Assembly (NCBI GenBank): GCA_905147135.1
Contig: LR990050.1
Coordinates: 4,972,501 to 5,036,500 of the forward strand
DNA length: 64,000 nt
Reading direction: 5' to 3'
Origin: Blastobasis lacticolella
Lineage: Eukaryota; Arthropoda; Insecta; Lepidoptera; Blastobasidae
Positions 46,811-60,150 of the stretch are shown here, one piece after another. The number at the start of each line of letters is the position of its first letter. The first letter of the stretch is position 1. The notes under the pieces were generated by a model. It ran no database searches. It was given only the letters and a program-made list of their open reading frames with translations, and was not told the origin of the DNA. The translations under genes were made by a program, and so were the position numbers.

Positions 46811-49800
46811 CTACCGTCCGCACGGCCAAAAGGAGTTCCCTCCGTACCGTCGTCCCATCTTCCTTTTTTTCGCTCCGCTGGGGATATCTGGTGCGTCTTC
46901 TTCCGGAGGCGGCGGGGGAGGCACATTGGTCGCGCTGCATTCGCTGCGGGCTCGTTTCTTGGCGAGGAGTTTGTTGAGGAGTCGTGATGAGGAGCAGTGG
47001 CGGGGGGGCGCGCGGCGTGGGGGGGCGGGCCGCGGCGGGGGCGGGGGGGACGCCCCCCTGCGACGGTAGGAAAGGCTGTACTGCTCGTAGAGGGCCACCT
47101 TCGTGTGTGCTGGCAGCGATGCGATCTCGACTAGCTTCACGCGTTGCACCTCCTTCTCGGGCACCCACTCGTCTTCGAGACTGTAACAGGAGATCGAAGG
47201 TTAGGACACAGTGCGGTAAGTCGCCACACGTAGTAGCTGCAAACACGCGGAGGTGGTACCAATGATTCAATCGATTAGGTATTACGTGGTGGTTCGTCAA
47301 ACAAATTTCAGTTGGAGACATAGTTTCCCGCGGTTTTGGTGCAGTGTTTGCAGCGTCGTCGGGTTGCAATTCCGTATGAGCGATGTATGGTACGAAAATA
47401 AATATGCCCACATGCGAGTTAGCGTACTACCAAATAGATGTTTAGATATTAAAGTTAATGCAAATAAATTAAAGTAACACAATATTTGGTGCATTCCGGG
47501 AAACAATATTAAGCTAAAGACCCAGTTCCCTAATTTTAGGTGGAATTGGCAACCCGTCTTAGTAGTTGATAGCTACAAAGAGGATATTCATGATAAAACT
47601 GGAAGCGCCAATCAGACTCGCAGGGTTCCGTACTCTACTCTATTTTAAGTAGTGTTTCTCTCCTTGCAAGAATAAGTACTTAGTCAAGATTGCCACTTTC
47701 GAAATACGCGAAAGAAACCATTCAGAGCTACGGAACCCTCAAAGAAAATTATAACAATTCTTCGCATTCTAAATTTTAAAGGAAATACTCCTCGTGCTAA
47801 CAACGTGAAATTTTCTCCGCGTGGCTTTGTCATATCGTATGTAAACTCTGCTTTATCGAGATCAATCGCACTGAATATCATTGAAAAACCTTGTGCCAAT
47901 TGCGTGATCTAAGTCCACTCGTGGGATTGCGATGAATTTTGTTATGTTTTGTAGTGCGTTGATCCCAACTTTTTGGGATTCAAGCGGTAATAGAGATGAT
48001 CATGCAGAACTAATGTCAAATAATACTTTAAAAGAAAAATAATATGAACAGAATTCTCAGAATTAAGTGAAATATGATTATGCGAAAGATGATTATGAAT
48101 ATGATGAATCTACATTATGAATGGAAGAAGATGGAAATGCCGCAGACATTTAAATCTACACAACCCACCTGTTCTTTACCTGAGTCAAATCGAAATAACA
48201 TTTTACACAGTGAGTCCAAAATCGCTGTGGGGCAAAACCAGTCAACGTTATTAAACTGATTCCATTACCATAAAATTCGTAAATTTAATATTAACCTAAA
48301 TTAAATTGCAATACCGCAATTAACCTATTTCACATCCATATTTTTCATAAAACTTACATACATATACATACTACTGGTATATAGATTTCACTTATAATGT
48401 AAGCCGAGGTCCGATTTCATTATGTACGTGTCAACAGGATGTGTTTAGCAAGCGGAATTTAACACCAATATGGAATCGGTGTTTTCGCAGTAAGTAATTT
48501 TAGTAGTTCTCAAGAATTACACATACGTACATTATGTTCTAAAAGGACTGACTAATACTGGGTTTTAATTTACATACTGACGAGCCGATTGTCTATTAAC
48601 CACATCCAATCGTTGCACAGCAGTCTTGTTTTCTTAGTCTTTCCCGACGTCGATTATTCCTGAAACCTACACAGCAGCCATTGTGTGCACTAGCATCCAT
48701 ATTTACATTGTATAAATTCGTCTGCCGCGTCTGTCTGTCTGTATATCCGCTGTCTGTATATAACTCCTCCTAAACTCCGCCTACCACTGTCTGTGGGCTG
48801 CTGACGTACGGTCTGTCTCAAACCAATTTTCCATCGAAGTAAACAAATGGAAAAACTTAAATTATTATTATAGGTGTTTTGTAGATCACTTTAAGACTGT
48901 AGGCAGAAATTTAAATTATGAATTTTAATTTTTGTTACTGATCTGGGTGTTCTATGTATAATGAGTATGTATTTAAAAGTATATAAGTAGTATATCAGTT
49001 AGTTAGCACCCATAGCACAAGCCTTGCTTAGTTTGGGGCTAGATGGCGCTGTGTGACTTTGTCCACGATTATTTACGATTATTTAACAATTTAAATAATT
49101 GAAAACAGAGAACTGTTAGCAACAGTTACATAATTAGCCTACTGTTTTTTTGTTTTAACTGATTGACATTATTTTACCCGCGCGATTAGCTCTTCGAAAA
49201 TTGGTTTGCGACAAAGCGTATTAGGACGGCAAATCGGTCGATCTGCCGCTCGAACATCCGCCTAACCACCCACCCAGTCCCAGAGATACTCACACATGCG
49301 GCGGGTAGTACGTGACGAGCGCCTCCCTCCTGCCCAGGGCCGCGTTGTACCGCGTAGCAGCCAAGGCGGCGGTCAGCGTCAGCGTGTGCGTTCCGGTAGG
49401 TTCGCGCAGCGGACAGGCGCCGCCGACTCGCCAGCGGGTGGCGCGGGAGAGCCGCCACGCGAGCCCCTCCATTATGCCGGCGTCGAAGTAGTCGAACATA
49501 CGAGCTGGAAGCGGATACGGGGGTTAGATATGCAAGGTGTTGCGGCAAAATTTGTGAGTGAATTAGTTGAATTGTTTATAGAAAAGATTGAACAAAATCT
49601 CTAACTCCAATAGTGGGGGATTTTGTTAAAATCAAGACAATAAATAGCTCAGAGAAATGGTGCAGTAGTAAAAAAAATATAATTAATATCTATGTGGTGT
49701 CCATTAGAGTAGAATGCAGCACAAACCCCACCAATTGTCGACTAATGTTAAGGACGCAGACCATGTATCTGTACAGTAAACCAGAAATTGGGCAGCGGCA

Positions 49801-52800
49801 TTTTCTATCGTGGCGGTGTGGTGTCCGCCAGAGTAGAATAGCACCAATCCGTTTTACTCGTGGGTGTCGTATAAGGGGACTAATGTTTCCGAGAAAAAAA
49901 ATGTAAGAGTCTCCGTAGATTGGAAAATAGAGATCTCCAAATGTCCAGCTTGCCAAGCGTGGAGATTATGGCAATAAACTCGCCTTTTGTGGGAGAGGCC
50001 CTAAGTCCTGCAATGGGCTGTTATGGGCTGTGATGATGATGATGATTTTCTATCGAGTATTATCAACACTGCGATCTCCAACCCGCCTGCCAATTATGGA
50101 GATTACGACCACTGATGTGGCGGAGGTTCAAATCCACAACTGGACTGTTAAATCCACAATCCAGTAGATTGTTTCTAAAAATATAAGTAAAGCCTTCACC
50201 TATCTCAGAGCCCGGCAAAGCATTCGCGGCCCTCCTGGGGCCTATCGCACTAAATTTGAACATATTTACCAAAACCAAACCGCAATCATTGTCACATGCC
50301 ATCTCTTTCCAATGATATGACATGGTAACATGCGGTTATGGTGAATACGTTAAAATTTAGCGCGATAGGCGCCATGGTGTCCATGGGCGGCCATGATCAC
50401 TCAGTGACCAGCTCGCTCGTTTTTTTCTATCCTACACATTATAAAATAAAGTCCCACGCCGCGTCTGTCCGTCTGTCTGTTCGCGATAAACTCAAAGGGT
50501 ACTGAACGGATTTCCATGTAATTTTAACCAATAGACAGAAGCGATTCACGAGGAAGCTTTTGGCGTATAACTTGTTAAGGTTAATACCCAGCAACGCCGG
50601 GGGGTGTCGCTACTACATTCTAAAACTAAGGCAAACCACTCACCAGACCACGGCTGCCTCCTGTATCTGAGCTTCTTCCCGTTCCTGCGTATGAGTTTCG
50701 CTGCACTGTCCGAAGTCTTCTTGCCGGCGCCGGCGTTTGGCGACGCCTCCGTGAAGTGGTTGTTGACATGCCGCTCCAGCAGTATCTGGAAATATGGACG
50801 CTGGTGTCAGCATTGGCAGGTGGCGGCGTCAGGCGTCAGTGTTGGTTGGTGTGGTTGGGCGTACGCGGCAATGCTTGGAAGCATAAGGTTTCAATAGGGG
50901 AAACGGTGGACATAGGTGACTTGTTGAGTTCACACTGCGATCTCGAACCCGCCTGGCTATAGCCTGGATATTTCAAGTGAATCGTCTATGACAAAATCCT
51001 CCACAGATGTGTCCTAGACTGTAACGAGTAGACGCTCAACGCAACCAACACTCATGTTGACGACGCAATGATTTCAGGAGGCGGGTTTTTCACTTGAATT
51101 TAACACGGCACTGAAAAGGAATACTTATTCCTAATCTCTATATTCTAATGTACTTGCGTGTCCACTTCACTTTTGTTCGGATTGTGTCGATAAAAAACAA
51201 AACATCTATCAATAAATTTATAGGGTAGTCGAATAAATTCATTGGTGGACGGGAAATTATATGGTTAATAGTAATTGGTGCATTGTCCAGCCCGTAGGGC
51301 AAAGGGGTAAGACGACATCCTCTCCTTACCTTTTGGGAAAAATCACAGCTAAGTCACGGTACAAGAATCTACAAGACTCCCCACAAAATGGAATGGAACT
51401 TTCGTTTAAGGAAGGTTTCAAATCATTTGGTACAGAAGAAGCTACCTTAGTATAGAAGAAACATGCAATTTTGAGAGAATGGAGATGTTTCACATGAACA
51501 GTAGATAACTAAGACATTGATGAAAATTAAAGGAAAACAACACATAGATAGTTGTTAATTGACGATGTGTATTTAAGAGAATCGAATTGAAGTAACGATT
51601 CAATAACGAAGGATTGGGATGATGTAAATCAGCACGTATTCAACGATTTAGACACTGAGCACAAATCTGATAAAATATAATAATAAAAAATTGTGGTATC
51701 CCAAAACGGGTGACCAGAAGAGATGTGCACAGAAGCCATAACTCCGCATTTGGGCCATTTATCTGACTTGCAAATGTGATATGGCGAGCCGTTTTACGGC
51801 TCATTCATTAATCGGATCCGGCCAAGGGGCCTCCGATATGGTTTATGACGATTACCTTCATAGCAACTGAATAGAATATAATACATTTTTATTTACACAC
51901 AACGACACACTACAACATACGACTCAAAAAAGCTTGAATCACTGACCACTAAAAATACAAGTATTATAGACTCAACTAGGACCCACGACATAACGTGCCC
52001 TCCGAAGCACGAAGTAATATCTGTATGTAGGTCGTAGGTATTGGAAACCCAGGCCCCAGGGGTACAGAGTCCCGAGTGGGATACGAACCGGATCGCCAAG
52101 TTACCCAAATGAAATTAAAAGTCGAAAGAAACTCGAATCCGTGATTACAGTTTCACATCATCCACTTACGATAACATGCAACTTATTTATTACCCGTTCG
52201 CTCTATGTACGGTCTGATTGCTGGTAGCATCAGCAAGAAAATAAATAAGATGTTATTATTTATCCCATCGTCTTCGATCGCGGTACATACCCCCCACTAC
52301 GTATGTCCATTTGAAACATGTATGCAGAACCGTCAAACTCAGAGCGAACAGGTAACATACACAACAATATCACTTTATGTACCACAATTCCAGGAGCACT
52401 ATAAATCAAATTCATCAATATTGATCATATGAGGATGAACACGAACTGAGGATGGTGATGAACATGACTGTTTCGAACATTCTTAAGAAATAAGTGTGAA
52501 GACCAAGCTAATGGACGACTACATCAATTGGGATCAAAATAAAGACGTTACGTTTGGGTATTTGACTGCCATCACACCTAAAGATAAGTGCAGATGCAAT
52601 CTACTATAGAGTCTACTGCCAGTACAGAACTATTCACAGTTCAAAAATTACGTCCTGAAATAACTGAGAGCTATTATTATATTCTTCACCTGGCAATTCA
52701 CAAAATCAAATTAACAGTTCTTATGCTACTACCTACGCTGCATCGAGCGGGCGGGACCCTCACGCGCGAACCTCCATTTCTAATCCATCGCAGCGCATTA

Positions 52801-55800
52801 ACCGCCGTCCATCGCGGGCGCCGCATACTAAACTCGCAATGTACTAGAAACGACCACACAGGTGCCCGCGCGCTGAATGCAGCGTTAGGCCTTAGTCTAC
52901 CCACACACAAAAGCAAGGAACGTAATTGTACCTGTGTGGAGAACCGTCGCTCGCAGCCGTCGACGATGCATTTGAAGGGCTTGTTGCCGCCGTGCGACAA
53001 CGCGTGCCTCGCCAGCCAGAGCCGCGAACAGGACGGCTTCCCGCGCACCTTGCACTGCTGCCAAAGGCACACGTAGCTCTCCTTGCCGGCTTGACTTTCC
53101 ACGTGCACGGACTGAAATGCGTAGAGTGAGGGTTAGTTTTGAGGAGTCCTAGGAGAATTTTGAGGTAAGCACTAAAGTGCTACGGAAATTCGAACGGCCT
53201 AGATGGCGTTACTGAGGCGTATATGTTCTGTGCTGAGGCGTAAGGTAAAATCGTGCTACCAATATTCATACCACTACAGACACTGAGACGTTAGGTGAAA
53301 TGTACTTGTTGACTCAATGTTTAGGTCTGAATACTTATAGTACAATTGAGAGTGTCTCTAGTGTTAACTTTCGGACTAAAAAATGTCTGTTTTGTGGGCC
53401 TATCGTGGAATTGGATCGATCGCGATGTGTCCTGGAGTCCACACTTATTTATAGATAGAAGTTTAAATATGGCTAGTGATTTGCCCAACAAAGATTCTGT
53501 CGATTCACGATAGCTATACTATTTAAGTATCGGTTACAACGTTTTATACAGTTGCTCGGGGATTAGGGTTGTACATATGGATACAGCAACTGAACACTAA
53601 AACGTCGATTGACATAAATCAAATATACAACCGATAAACGTTCTTCAAAACTTATGAAACGCGTAGTGTTCAATGGCGTAACTGTTTGTACAATCTCACA
53701 TGTGTATTGATTAGAAAAACCATTAGTTCATTGACCACACACCGGTACATTATGTAGAGTTACATAAACCGTTGGCGACTGTGACATATTGACTCGAGTA
53801 TCGCAAGGTCTTTTCTGTTTATTTTGTTCTTTATCAAAGAGCATAGGGCAATGAAGCCGTTGGGATGATAACATTTACTGATTGTGTGGAGCTACAGTAC
53901 CTATGGAGCGCGTGCTTCAGAAACTTGCTTCACAGTTAATTATTTAATCGTTGTAACGTAATATTGTACTTCGTACCTAACGTTTTGACATTAACTACAA
54001 AATGAATGAAATTTTTATGATTCGCTAATAATGTAGAATCGTATTTGTTTGTGTTGGCACTTAACATGTTAAAATAGAACTGATTTAAAATTCCTCCTTA
54101 CCTACATAGTTTGTTCACAAATATTCACAATGCACGTTGAAGTAGGAATTTAGGGCAGTTGTAAACGATATATTAAACAAGATGTGATCTGATGATGATT
54201 TGACTCACCTGTAGATGCTCCAAGAGGTCGGTATCACTCTCAAAGTCCTTCTTGCAGTTCTCCCAAAGGCAGACGGTGACTGTGGACGACGTGTCGGTGC
54301 TAGAGGTGCGTTTGTCGCCGTTCGGCTTCACAGAACTCCGCGGGGGAAACCGCAAAGTCTTCGGCTGCTTCAGGATCGGACTTTTCTGACTACTCTGCGA
54401 GCCTTCCACCGAACAGATACTCACACTCAGCGACAGAGACGAATCTTCGTCGCACTCTTTACTCGTCTGCGAGTCACTAGGAGAATCGATCGACTTATCC
54501 GTCCCTATACCGGACTCGGACGACTCCGTTGTAGCACAAGAGAAGTTCGCTTCAATCATAGTATGCTGCACGTTCGACGACACATCCTTCAAAACTGTTA
54601 TCTGCGTGAATATCGTGTCTTCTCTCCTCGCCACTTCTTCTACTTTCCTCAATTCCTCAGACGAGTTATCTGTCCTAATGTCACTCTTCACTTGCATTAC
54701 ATTATCATCAATCTTATCTTTTAACTCTTTCAGTTTATCAGCGATAATACCAATATTCGAAAAAGGCCTCATCGGCATTTTAGAATCTAAGGGTACGATG
54801 TTATTGTTTACTGTTTTGGACAGCCACGGTATATCACATTTTGTAGTAGACATCTCGGTCGACTCTAGTTCCTTCACAGTGCTGCTCGGAGGGTCCGTAC
54901 CCTGTATTGGATTGTCGGGCGGTTTCACAGGCGCTATGGGAATACTACTCGAGTGTAGCGTTTGCGTTGTGAAATTGGCTACCATAGGAGGCGGGTGGTG
55001 CACTATGGGGTTCGAACACGTCGTGTGTAACGCTGTCGCCGCGTTCGTCGTCGTGTAACAAGCCTCCTTGACGTTTATATTTGGCACAGAGGTCACGATG
55101 AAACCTGGCTGCGGCATGAGCATCGGGTGGCTCAGGTTGACCGTGTAGTTGGGTTTCGGCTGCATAGTCATTCCCATACTTGGCATGGACGCCAAGTTTT
55201 TATTCATCATTGGAATGGACTGCGTCGTCGTCGTTACAGGTTTATTGACACTGGAATACGTGGAAGTCATTGTGTTAGCCAGTTTCAGAAGTGTGCCGTT
55301 TATAAGAATTTGCGCCGCCTGTTGGGTCTGTATGTGATCCTGTCTCTGTTGCGTCGCTAAATGATGATTTTGAGGAAGAACGAAATTTGGCATTTTTGCC
55401 ATTAAGTTAGGAATTTGTACTACGGTTCCGTTTAAATTTTGTACAAACGGAAAAACAAACTGACCGTTTAACTTCGTTGGGCTTGATACGTTGATATTTG
55501 GTCGATTGTAGGCGTTCATATTGCTTTGTTGGTTCAGTGACTGCGCCGGTAATCCATTTTGGGGTATCCTTAATGCTGTTAGCATCATATTTTGAGGGAC
55601 AGCGACGAAAGACGTCAAATTGTTAGAAGACATTGTTCCATTGCACGACTGTGGAATGTTAACTTGATGGCAGTTTTGTATATTTGTAACAGGCACATTC
55701 AAGTTGCCCAGGCTACCATTGACCGTCATGGAAACCTGCCGGAGTCCATTCGGAATATTCATATTTGGCGCTGTGCTTGCCTCTCCAGGCACATTTTTCG

Positions 55801-57001
55801 AAGGAGAAGATTTAGTCAAGTTAGCGCAATTTTGATTCTGTAGCTGTATCTGTTTGAGGTTGTTCGCTTTGGACCACGTGAGATTCTTGCTGTTCGCAAT
55901 GCACGCTGATGATTTTCGATTTGTTCTTTTAGGTGGTGAAATTGCCTTTTTAGGTGATTCCTTTTTGGCTACCGTCGGCTTACAAGCGTTTGGATTGAGA
56001 CTTATATTATTGGAACCGCATGTCACACCATTTATTCTACTATCTATTTTTGTCGTGGAGCTGACCACACCATTTTTAGTTGCATCTGTTTTCGCAATTT
56101 TTCTTGGTGACCTATTATTTATACTAGTAGCTGGAGCAATTCTAACAGCAGGCGCATCCGTTAACTTCGGTGTAGAAGCTTTTCTTTTTTGTTGTTTTCC
56201 ATTAACAATTCCATTGGCGAATGGGTTTGACGGTGATTTCAACTCTGTATATGTCTTGCCGTCACACAAGCCGTTTAGAGCTCCATTGGCAGGCTTTTCT
56301 CGACACAGTGTCTCTGTGCCGTTCCATAAGCCCGTAAAGCCGTTCACAGTTGTGTGACTTTTATCTTTGCCATCCTTGGGCTTATTACTATAATCTATAG
56401 TTCCATTTACTCCATTTACGTTGCTATTAGGCACGTTTTTGGTGAGATCGCCGGCTTTCGACAGTTTGTCAGCTACCACGTGATTGTGTATGAGATTCCG
56501 CATCACAACATCGGCCTTCTTGTCGACATCCTGCAATACTTTCGGGCTGAGCGTCTGAGACAAGAAGGATATGTATTTTTCCAGGTCCTGCGTGACGCCG
56601 TTTCTCGGGAGGCACCTCTTTTTGTTGTCGTCGACGGCGAGTGGGGCGGTGTCTCGCTTGAGCGAGGGTTTGGGCTTCATTTTTTGGTTGAAGAAGTCGG
56701 TGATGCGGCGGTGGGGGTTCTGCGGCTGTCGCGTCGCCGCGGGTTGCGCGGCTCGGCGGCGCGGGGGCGCGGGCGGCGCCGGCTCGCCGGCCCACGGCGG
56801 CATGCGCGCTCCGCTGGGGCCGTCCCAGCCCGCGCTGCACGCCGACTCGGGGCTGCGCGGCGACACCGGCGATGCGACCTCGCTACCGCTGCACGCGCTG
56901 CTTTCCGGAGGACTCAGCACCGCCACGCCACTGGAAACGGAAACGGCACTCCGGTTAGACACAAGTGTGGATGTACGCGTGATCGCAATCGGAATAAGCA
57001 T
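46811..57001 (-). CDS. jing: Jing, AEBP2-type zinc finger PRC2 cofactor (complete, 5 coding exons)
   Basis: The minus-strand coding sequence is join(46811..47180, 49294..49504, 50644..50785, 52932..53111, 54209..57001), 1231 residues, all introns GT/AG with phases 0, 0, 1 and 2. Exon 1 (residues 1-931) is long and low-complexity, rich in Asn, Ser and Pro. Three C2H2 fingers follow: C911/C916/H929/H934 (split by intron 1), C946/C951/H967/H971, and C979/C984/H997/H1001 (split by intron 2), with the linker GGNKPFKC. After a basic KKLRYRR region comes MFDYFDAG, matching the AEBP2 DFFDAQ block, and then EDEWVPEKEVQRVKLVEIAS, matching the AEBP2 C-terminal region. AEBP2/Jing binds PRC2 and guides H3K27 methylation in the nucleus; in flies jing acts in border cell migration and in tracheal and CNS midline development. 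The start Met at 57001 is the first after an in-frame upstream stop. A Pro-rich tail follows the conserved C-terminal block. Confidence 0.93.
47181..49293 (-). other. jing intron 4
   Basis: Phase 2 intron of 2.1 kb. It contains a head-less SINE (48911-49092) and short CTGTCTGT runs near 48725-48760. No other element is recognised. Confidence 0.7.
48911..49092 (+). mobile_element. SINE (tRNA-Gly family) copy 3, head missing
   Basis: GATCTGGGTGTTCTATGTAT, ATAAGTAGTATATCAGTTAG, AGCACCCATAGCACAAGCC and GGGCTAGATGGCGCTGTGTG match the bodies at 35795-36046 and 39754-39980. It lies in jing intron 4 in reverse orientation to the gene. Confidence 0.7.
49505..50643 (-). other. jing intron 3 with retroelement tails
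   Basis: Phase 1 intron. It holds RTE-like 3' tails (49930-50045 with GGGAGAGGCCCTAAGTCC and a GATGATGATGAT end; a second at 50065-50165), a short dispersed repeat (GTGGTGTCCGCCAGAGTAG at about 49815, shared with 61660), a retroelement piece at 50340-50420, and a Helitron-like fragment at 50430-50600. Confidence 0.6.
50786..52931 (-). other. jing intron 2
   Basis: Phase 0 intron that splits the third zinc finger after STQ. It contains a SINE at 51885-52110. The remainder is unique AT-rich DNA without a recognised feature. Confidence 0.7.
51885..52110 (-). mobile_element. tRNA-derived SINE in jing intron 2
   Basis: On the minus strand: head with CGATCCGGTTCGTATCCCAC (B box), then CTTCGGAGGGCACGTTATG and CGTGGGTCCTAGTTG, a common lepidopteran SINE body, ending in an A-rich tail near 51885. 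Confidence 0.55.
53112..54208 (-). other. jing intron 1
   Basis: Phase 0 intron of 1.1 kb splitting the first zinc finger between its two histidines. No repeat family or other gene is recognised in it. Confidence 0.7.
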
Positions 57002-58750
57002 GAGAAAATGTCGAGAGTGAAACTTGGAATCGATAGCGGCGTAGTTGATTACGTTTAAAGGCGATCAGCTGTTGAATGGTTTCAATCGAGTACATGCGCT
57101 GCGAGTGTACGCGGCGGGGGAGGGGCGCCGCAAGGTGCAATGCCCGCGTCCGATGCAGTGACGCAACGCGCGCGCTGCACTGACCGACCGAACGCCCGAC
57201 ACGCGCATTAGAATCATTATTTTTGGACGTCTGACATTCACCGCACGTACAAACAACCAGCCACGACGCGGCTGTGACGGATGGATGAATATTTTACTTT
57301 TTCATTGTCATCGCATTTCAAATGAATCGAAGAGTTAAGAAAAAGTTGTTACTGAATACCTATAAGGACCTATGTTAATAAAAGTATTATTGACAATGGG
57401 GTTTTACTTAGAAAGTATTAACTCGTTACGACCGGATTTTTTTTTGCGAGACGGGATCTACAGGTAGGTAGGTAAATATGAAATAATAAATTTGGGGATT
57501 GAGTTTCTATCACCCGATTTTGGACTCTATGACTTGGTACGATGGGCTAATTCACTGTACAGCGGTGGAGTCGGGGTGCGTGGATTTGGACCCTCGCCCT
57601 TTGTGAAGCCACAATGCTCACTCGCGACCCGAGAACAGCCCCCACCCCACCCTCCCTTCTGGTGTTTCCAAGTAGGCTTTGTCTCGTAATTGACCCAATT
57701 TTTTAAGCATTTTTCACACACAAACTTTGCTAGGTATTTAATTAGTTTGTTCAACACGCAATAATCATAATATTACTTGAAATCATTTAGATTACGTCGA
57801 GGTTAGGGTAGGTTAGGTTATTTTTAATAAGTGTGTACTTGGACAGTAGTTGTTGTTGCCTATATATCGTTTATCCGATTTCATCTGTTCAAAGCCCCCT
57901 CCGGAATGGATGATATATCCGTCGGCGTCGTCGTAAAGACAATCGCGTCGATTGTTTTTTTGCGAATTGTCGAAAGCAAAAGTGGACTCGCGTATGTAGG
58001 TGAGGCGGCGCGGCGGCGGCGGCGGCGGCGGGCGGAGGCGAATGCAAGGTCGTGCCCGCGCCGATTTCGGTCATCGACCCGCGCCGCCCGCGCCGACACC
58101 CAGCCCACAACGTAGATAGCTAGCTAGCGTACACCACTCGTATTTACTATTCGAACACGACGCTATCTATTGCGTGTGTACGCTGACCTATTTCGGTGTC
58201 TCATATCGAGGTATAATTGTCGCTCTCCTCGATGTTGTGCATATCGACTGTGCCCAAACAGTTTACTACGGGCGCCATTCATCGTTGCGTTTATATTTGC
58301 AATATTTCCTTCAATTCATTGATTTCTAATACGGAGTCGTACTTAAGCGAAGTACATAAAGTAATTTAAAATTGAGTATTCATTGACTACTCGCAAAGTT
58401 ATTAGGAGCGTAAATATTGAGTAAACGCAGCAGTGCAGCGTGACGCGGGCGTTATCGCTCGCCATTAGCGCGGGCGATCCATCGCTGGCCGGCGATGGTA
58501 TCGGGGGCGGCAAATTAACGCGATGCGCGGCGACGCCGGCCGGGGCGCTAGCCTAGCGTGTCGCCCCAACTCGCCTGTCGGCACACCACAGTTATCGCCC
58601 GTGTCAAAATACGAGCGGCCACAATGGCTACGCGATATAATTACGGAGTGCGATCGGTGTTTGGGCGTTACGGTAGCGAAGATTAGCAGGCCCGAAACAT
58701 GTGTATAATAACATCACACTCACATTCATTAGCATCTGTAAACAAGGTCG
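57002..58750 (-). promoter_or_regulatory. CpG-rich region upstream of jing, possible promoter or 5' exon
   Basis: CpG-dense blocks lie at about 57090-57260, 57985-58110 (including a GGC trinucleotide run near 58006-58030) and 58430-58600, in otherwise AT-rich DNA. The first is immediately 5' of the jing start codon. No TATA box or initiator is convincing. The type is an inference from position and composition. Confidence 0.3.
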
Positions 58751-60150
58751 AAGTATACAAGAAACTCAGGTGGTTGAGATCAATAACCCAGACGTCATAG
58801 TTGTAGGATGACGTAGATGTAAGAATATTATCTCATAGGTACTGCAGACGTCATGTGACATACCTACACAGGCCAGACTGGGCTCTACGCAAGCCCATAC
58901 GCGTCTATATCGTCACAGAACCACATTACATGTCGACACCTACGTAGGTAGCTAGCTATAAGCGCAATGATGCGAGAGTAATTTTCTAGGAAACGCTGCG
59001 CTCGCTCGGGCCCGGGAGCCATTGTATTACAGGCTGTTCTGAGAAATTACTACGCTGATATCACGCTAATGGGTTTACGTAACGCCACAGTTGAAGGTCG
59101 CTCCTTATCGATGAGCTAAGCCACGAGCACACTATAATGTTTGCCATGATGGGATAGCATGTCTCGAGTCTTTCAGGTCCGTGCTCTTGAGTTGACAAGG
59201 ATCAAGCTCTTAGAAAGGCTCTTATCTATCAATGTCTATCACATACCTAGCTACCCATCTACGTTATCGTACGTTACAAAAACTCACCAAAAACTTCTGC
59301 CTCACAAGGGACGTACAGAAAACGACACTCTTTTTATAATATTTTAAAGAAAATAACATTTGTTTGATGCATTATTCATCTTTCGTCCGCTGTCAGAGTA
59401 GCTCAATTGTTCTGTCAGTGGTTGACTTCCATATTTAAATTTCTTAAATCCTATCATCCGAGATCCTTATTTGGTCCACGATGACCACGATCTTCTTCAT
59501 GCTTTGGTCAAACTTGACTTTTTAAAATCTAGTTGATATAGTTTAGTTTGTTTGTCCATACAGCTATATGTGATAAGAACTTACAATTAACAAAGCAAGG
59601 ATTACCTCCGCTCCAAACCCAACCTGATAAGTTTGTAAAAAGCCCTGACGTACCTCGCAAGAAACGGTAGATATGAGGATATGGCACAAGAACTCGGATA
59701 AATACACCCCGTAGAATTAATATGTATAGAAAAAGTCAATAAGAGATAATATACAGAATATAAGAGAACGCGTTAGAGTGAAAAAATATGTAGGGACCAG
59801 TTGTATATCGAGAACTCTTTTCGGTAATAAGCAATGATATTTACAATGTAAAATTATCCCTTTGAGAAATATTTTCTCATCGCGTTTATTTCCGAAGGTT
59901 CCAGAAATAAATAAAGCAATCAATGAGTAATGAAAGGAGATAAAGCTGAATGGAAGATATGGCTGAATAATAAAATAATAAAATCTCGTAACAAGGATTA
60001 CGAGACTATGGATTTTCTGTGATAAACCGGTTGAGAACTAAACCAAAACATACAATATACTTAACACATGTGTATTGTTGTTGTACCTAAATACATTTGG
60101 CACACAATACACGGAAACGAGTGTCAGCGACAGCCTAAATTAGTCAATCT
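58751..60150. other. Upstream intergenic stretch, no gene seen
   Basis: Unique-looking sequence. A short hairpin (TCTCGTAA and TTACGAGA, about 59984-60006) is the only local structure seen. Confidence 0.3.

Noticed and set aside
46794..47411. 205-codon minus-strand frame overlapping the last jing exon
   Set aside because: It uses a different frame from the spliced jing exon and has Pro/Arg-rich composition only. The conserved AEBP2-like EDEWVPEKE reading is in the other frame.
55854..56357. 167-codon plus-strand frame
   Set aside because: Antisense shadow of jing exon 1 with no family resemblance.
56354..57058. 234-codon plus-strand frame opposite the N-terminus of jing
   Set aside because: It lies antisense to a conserved, correctly spliced coding exon and is rich in Arg/Ala from GC-rich sequence. 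It is a shadow of the real frame.
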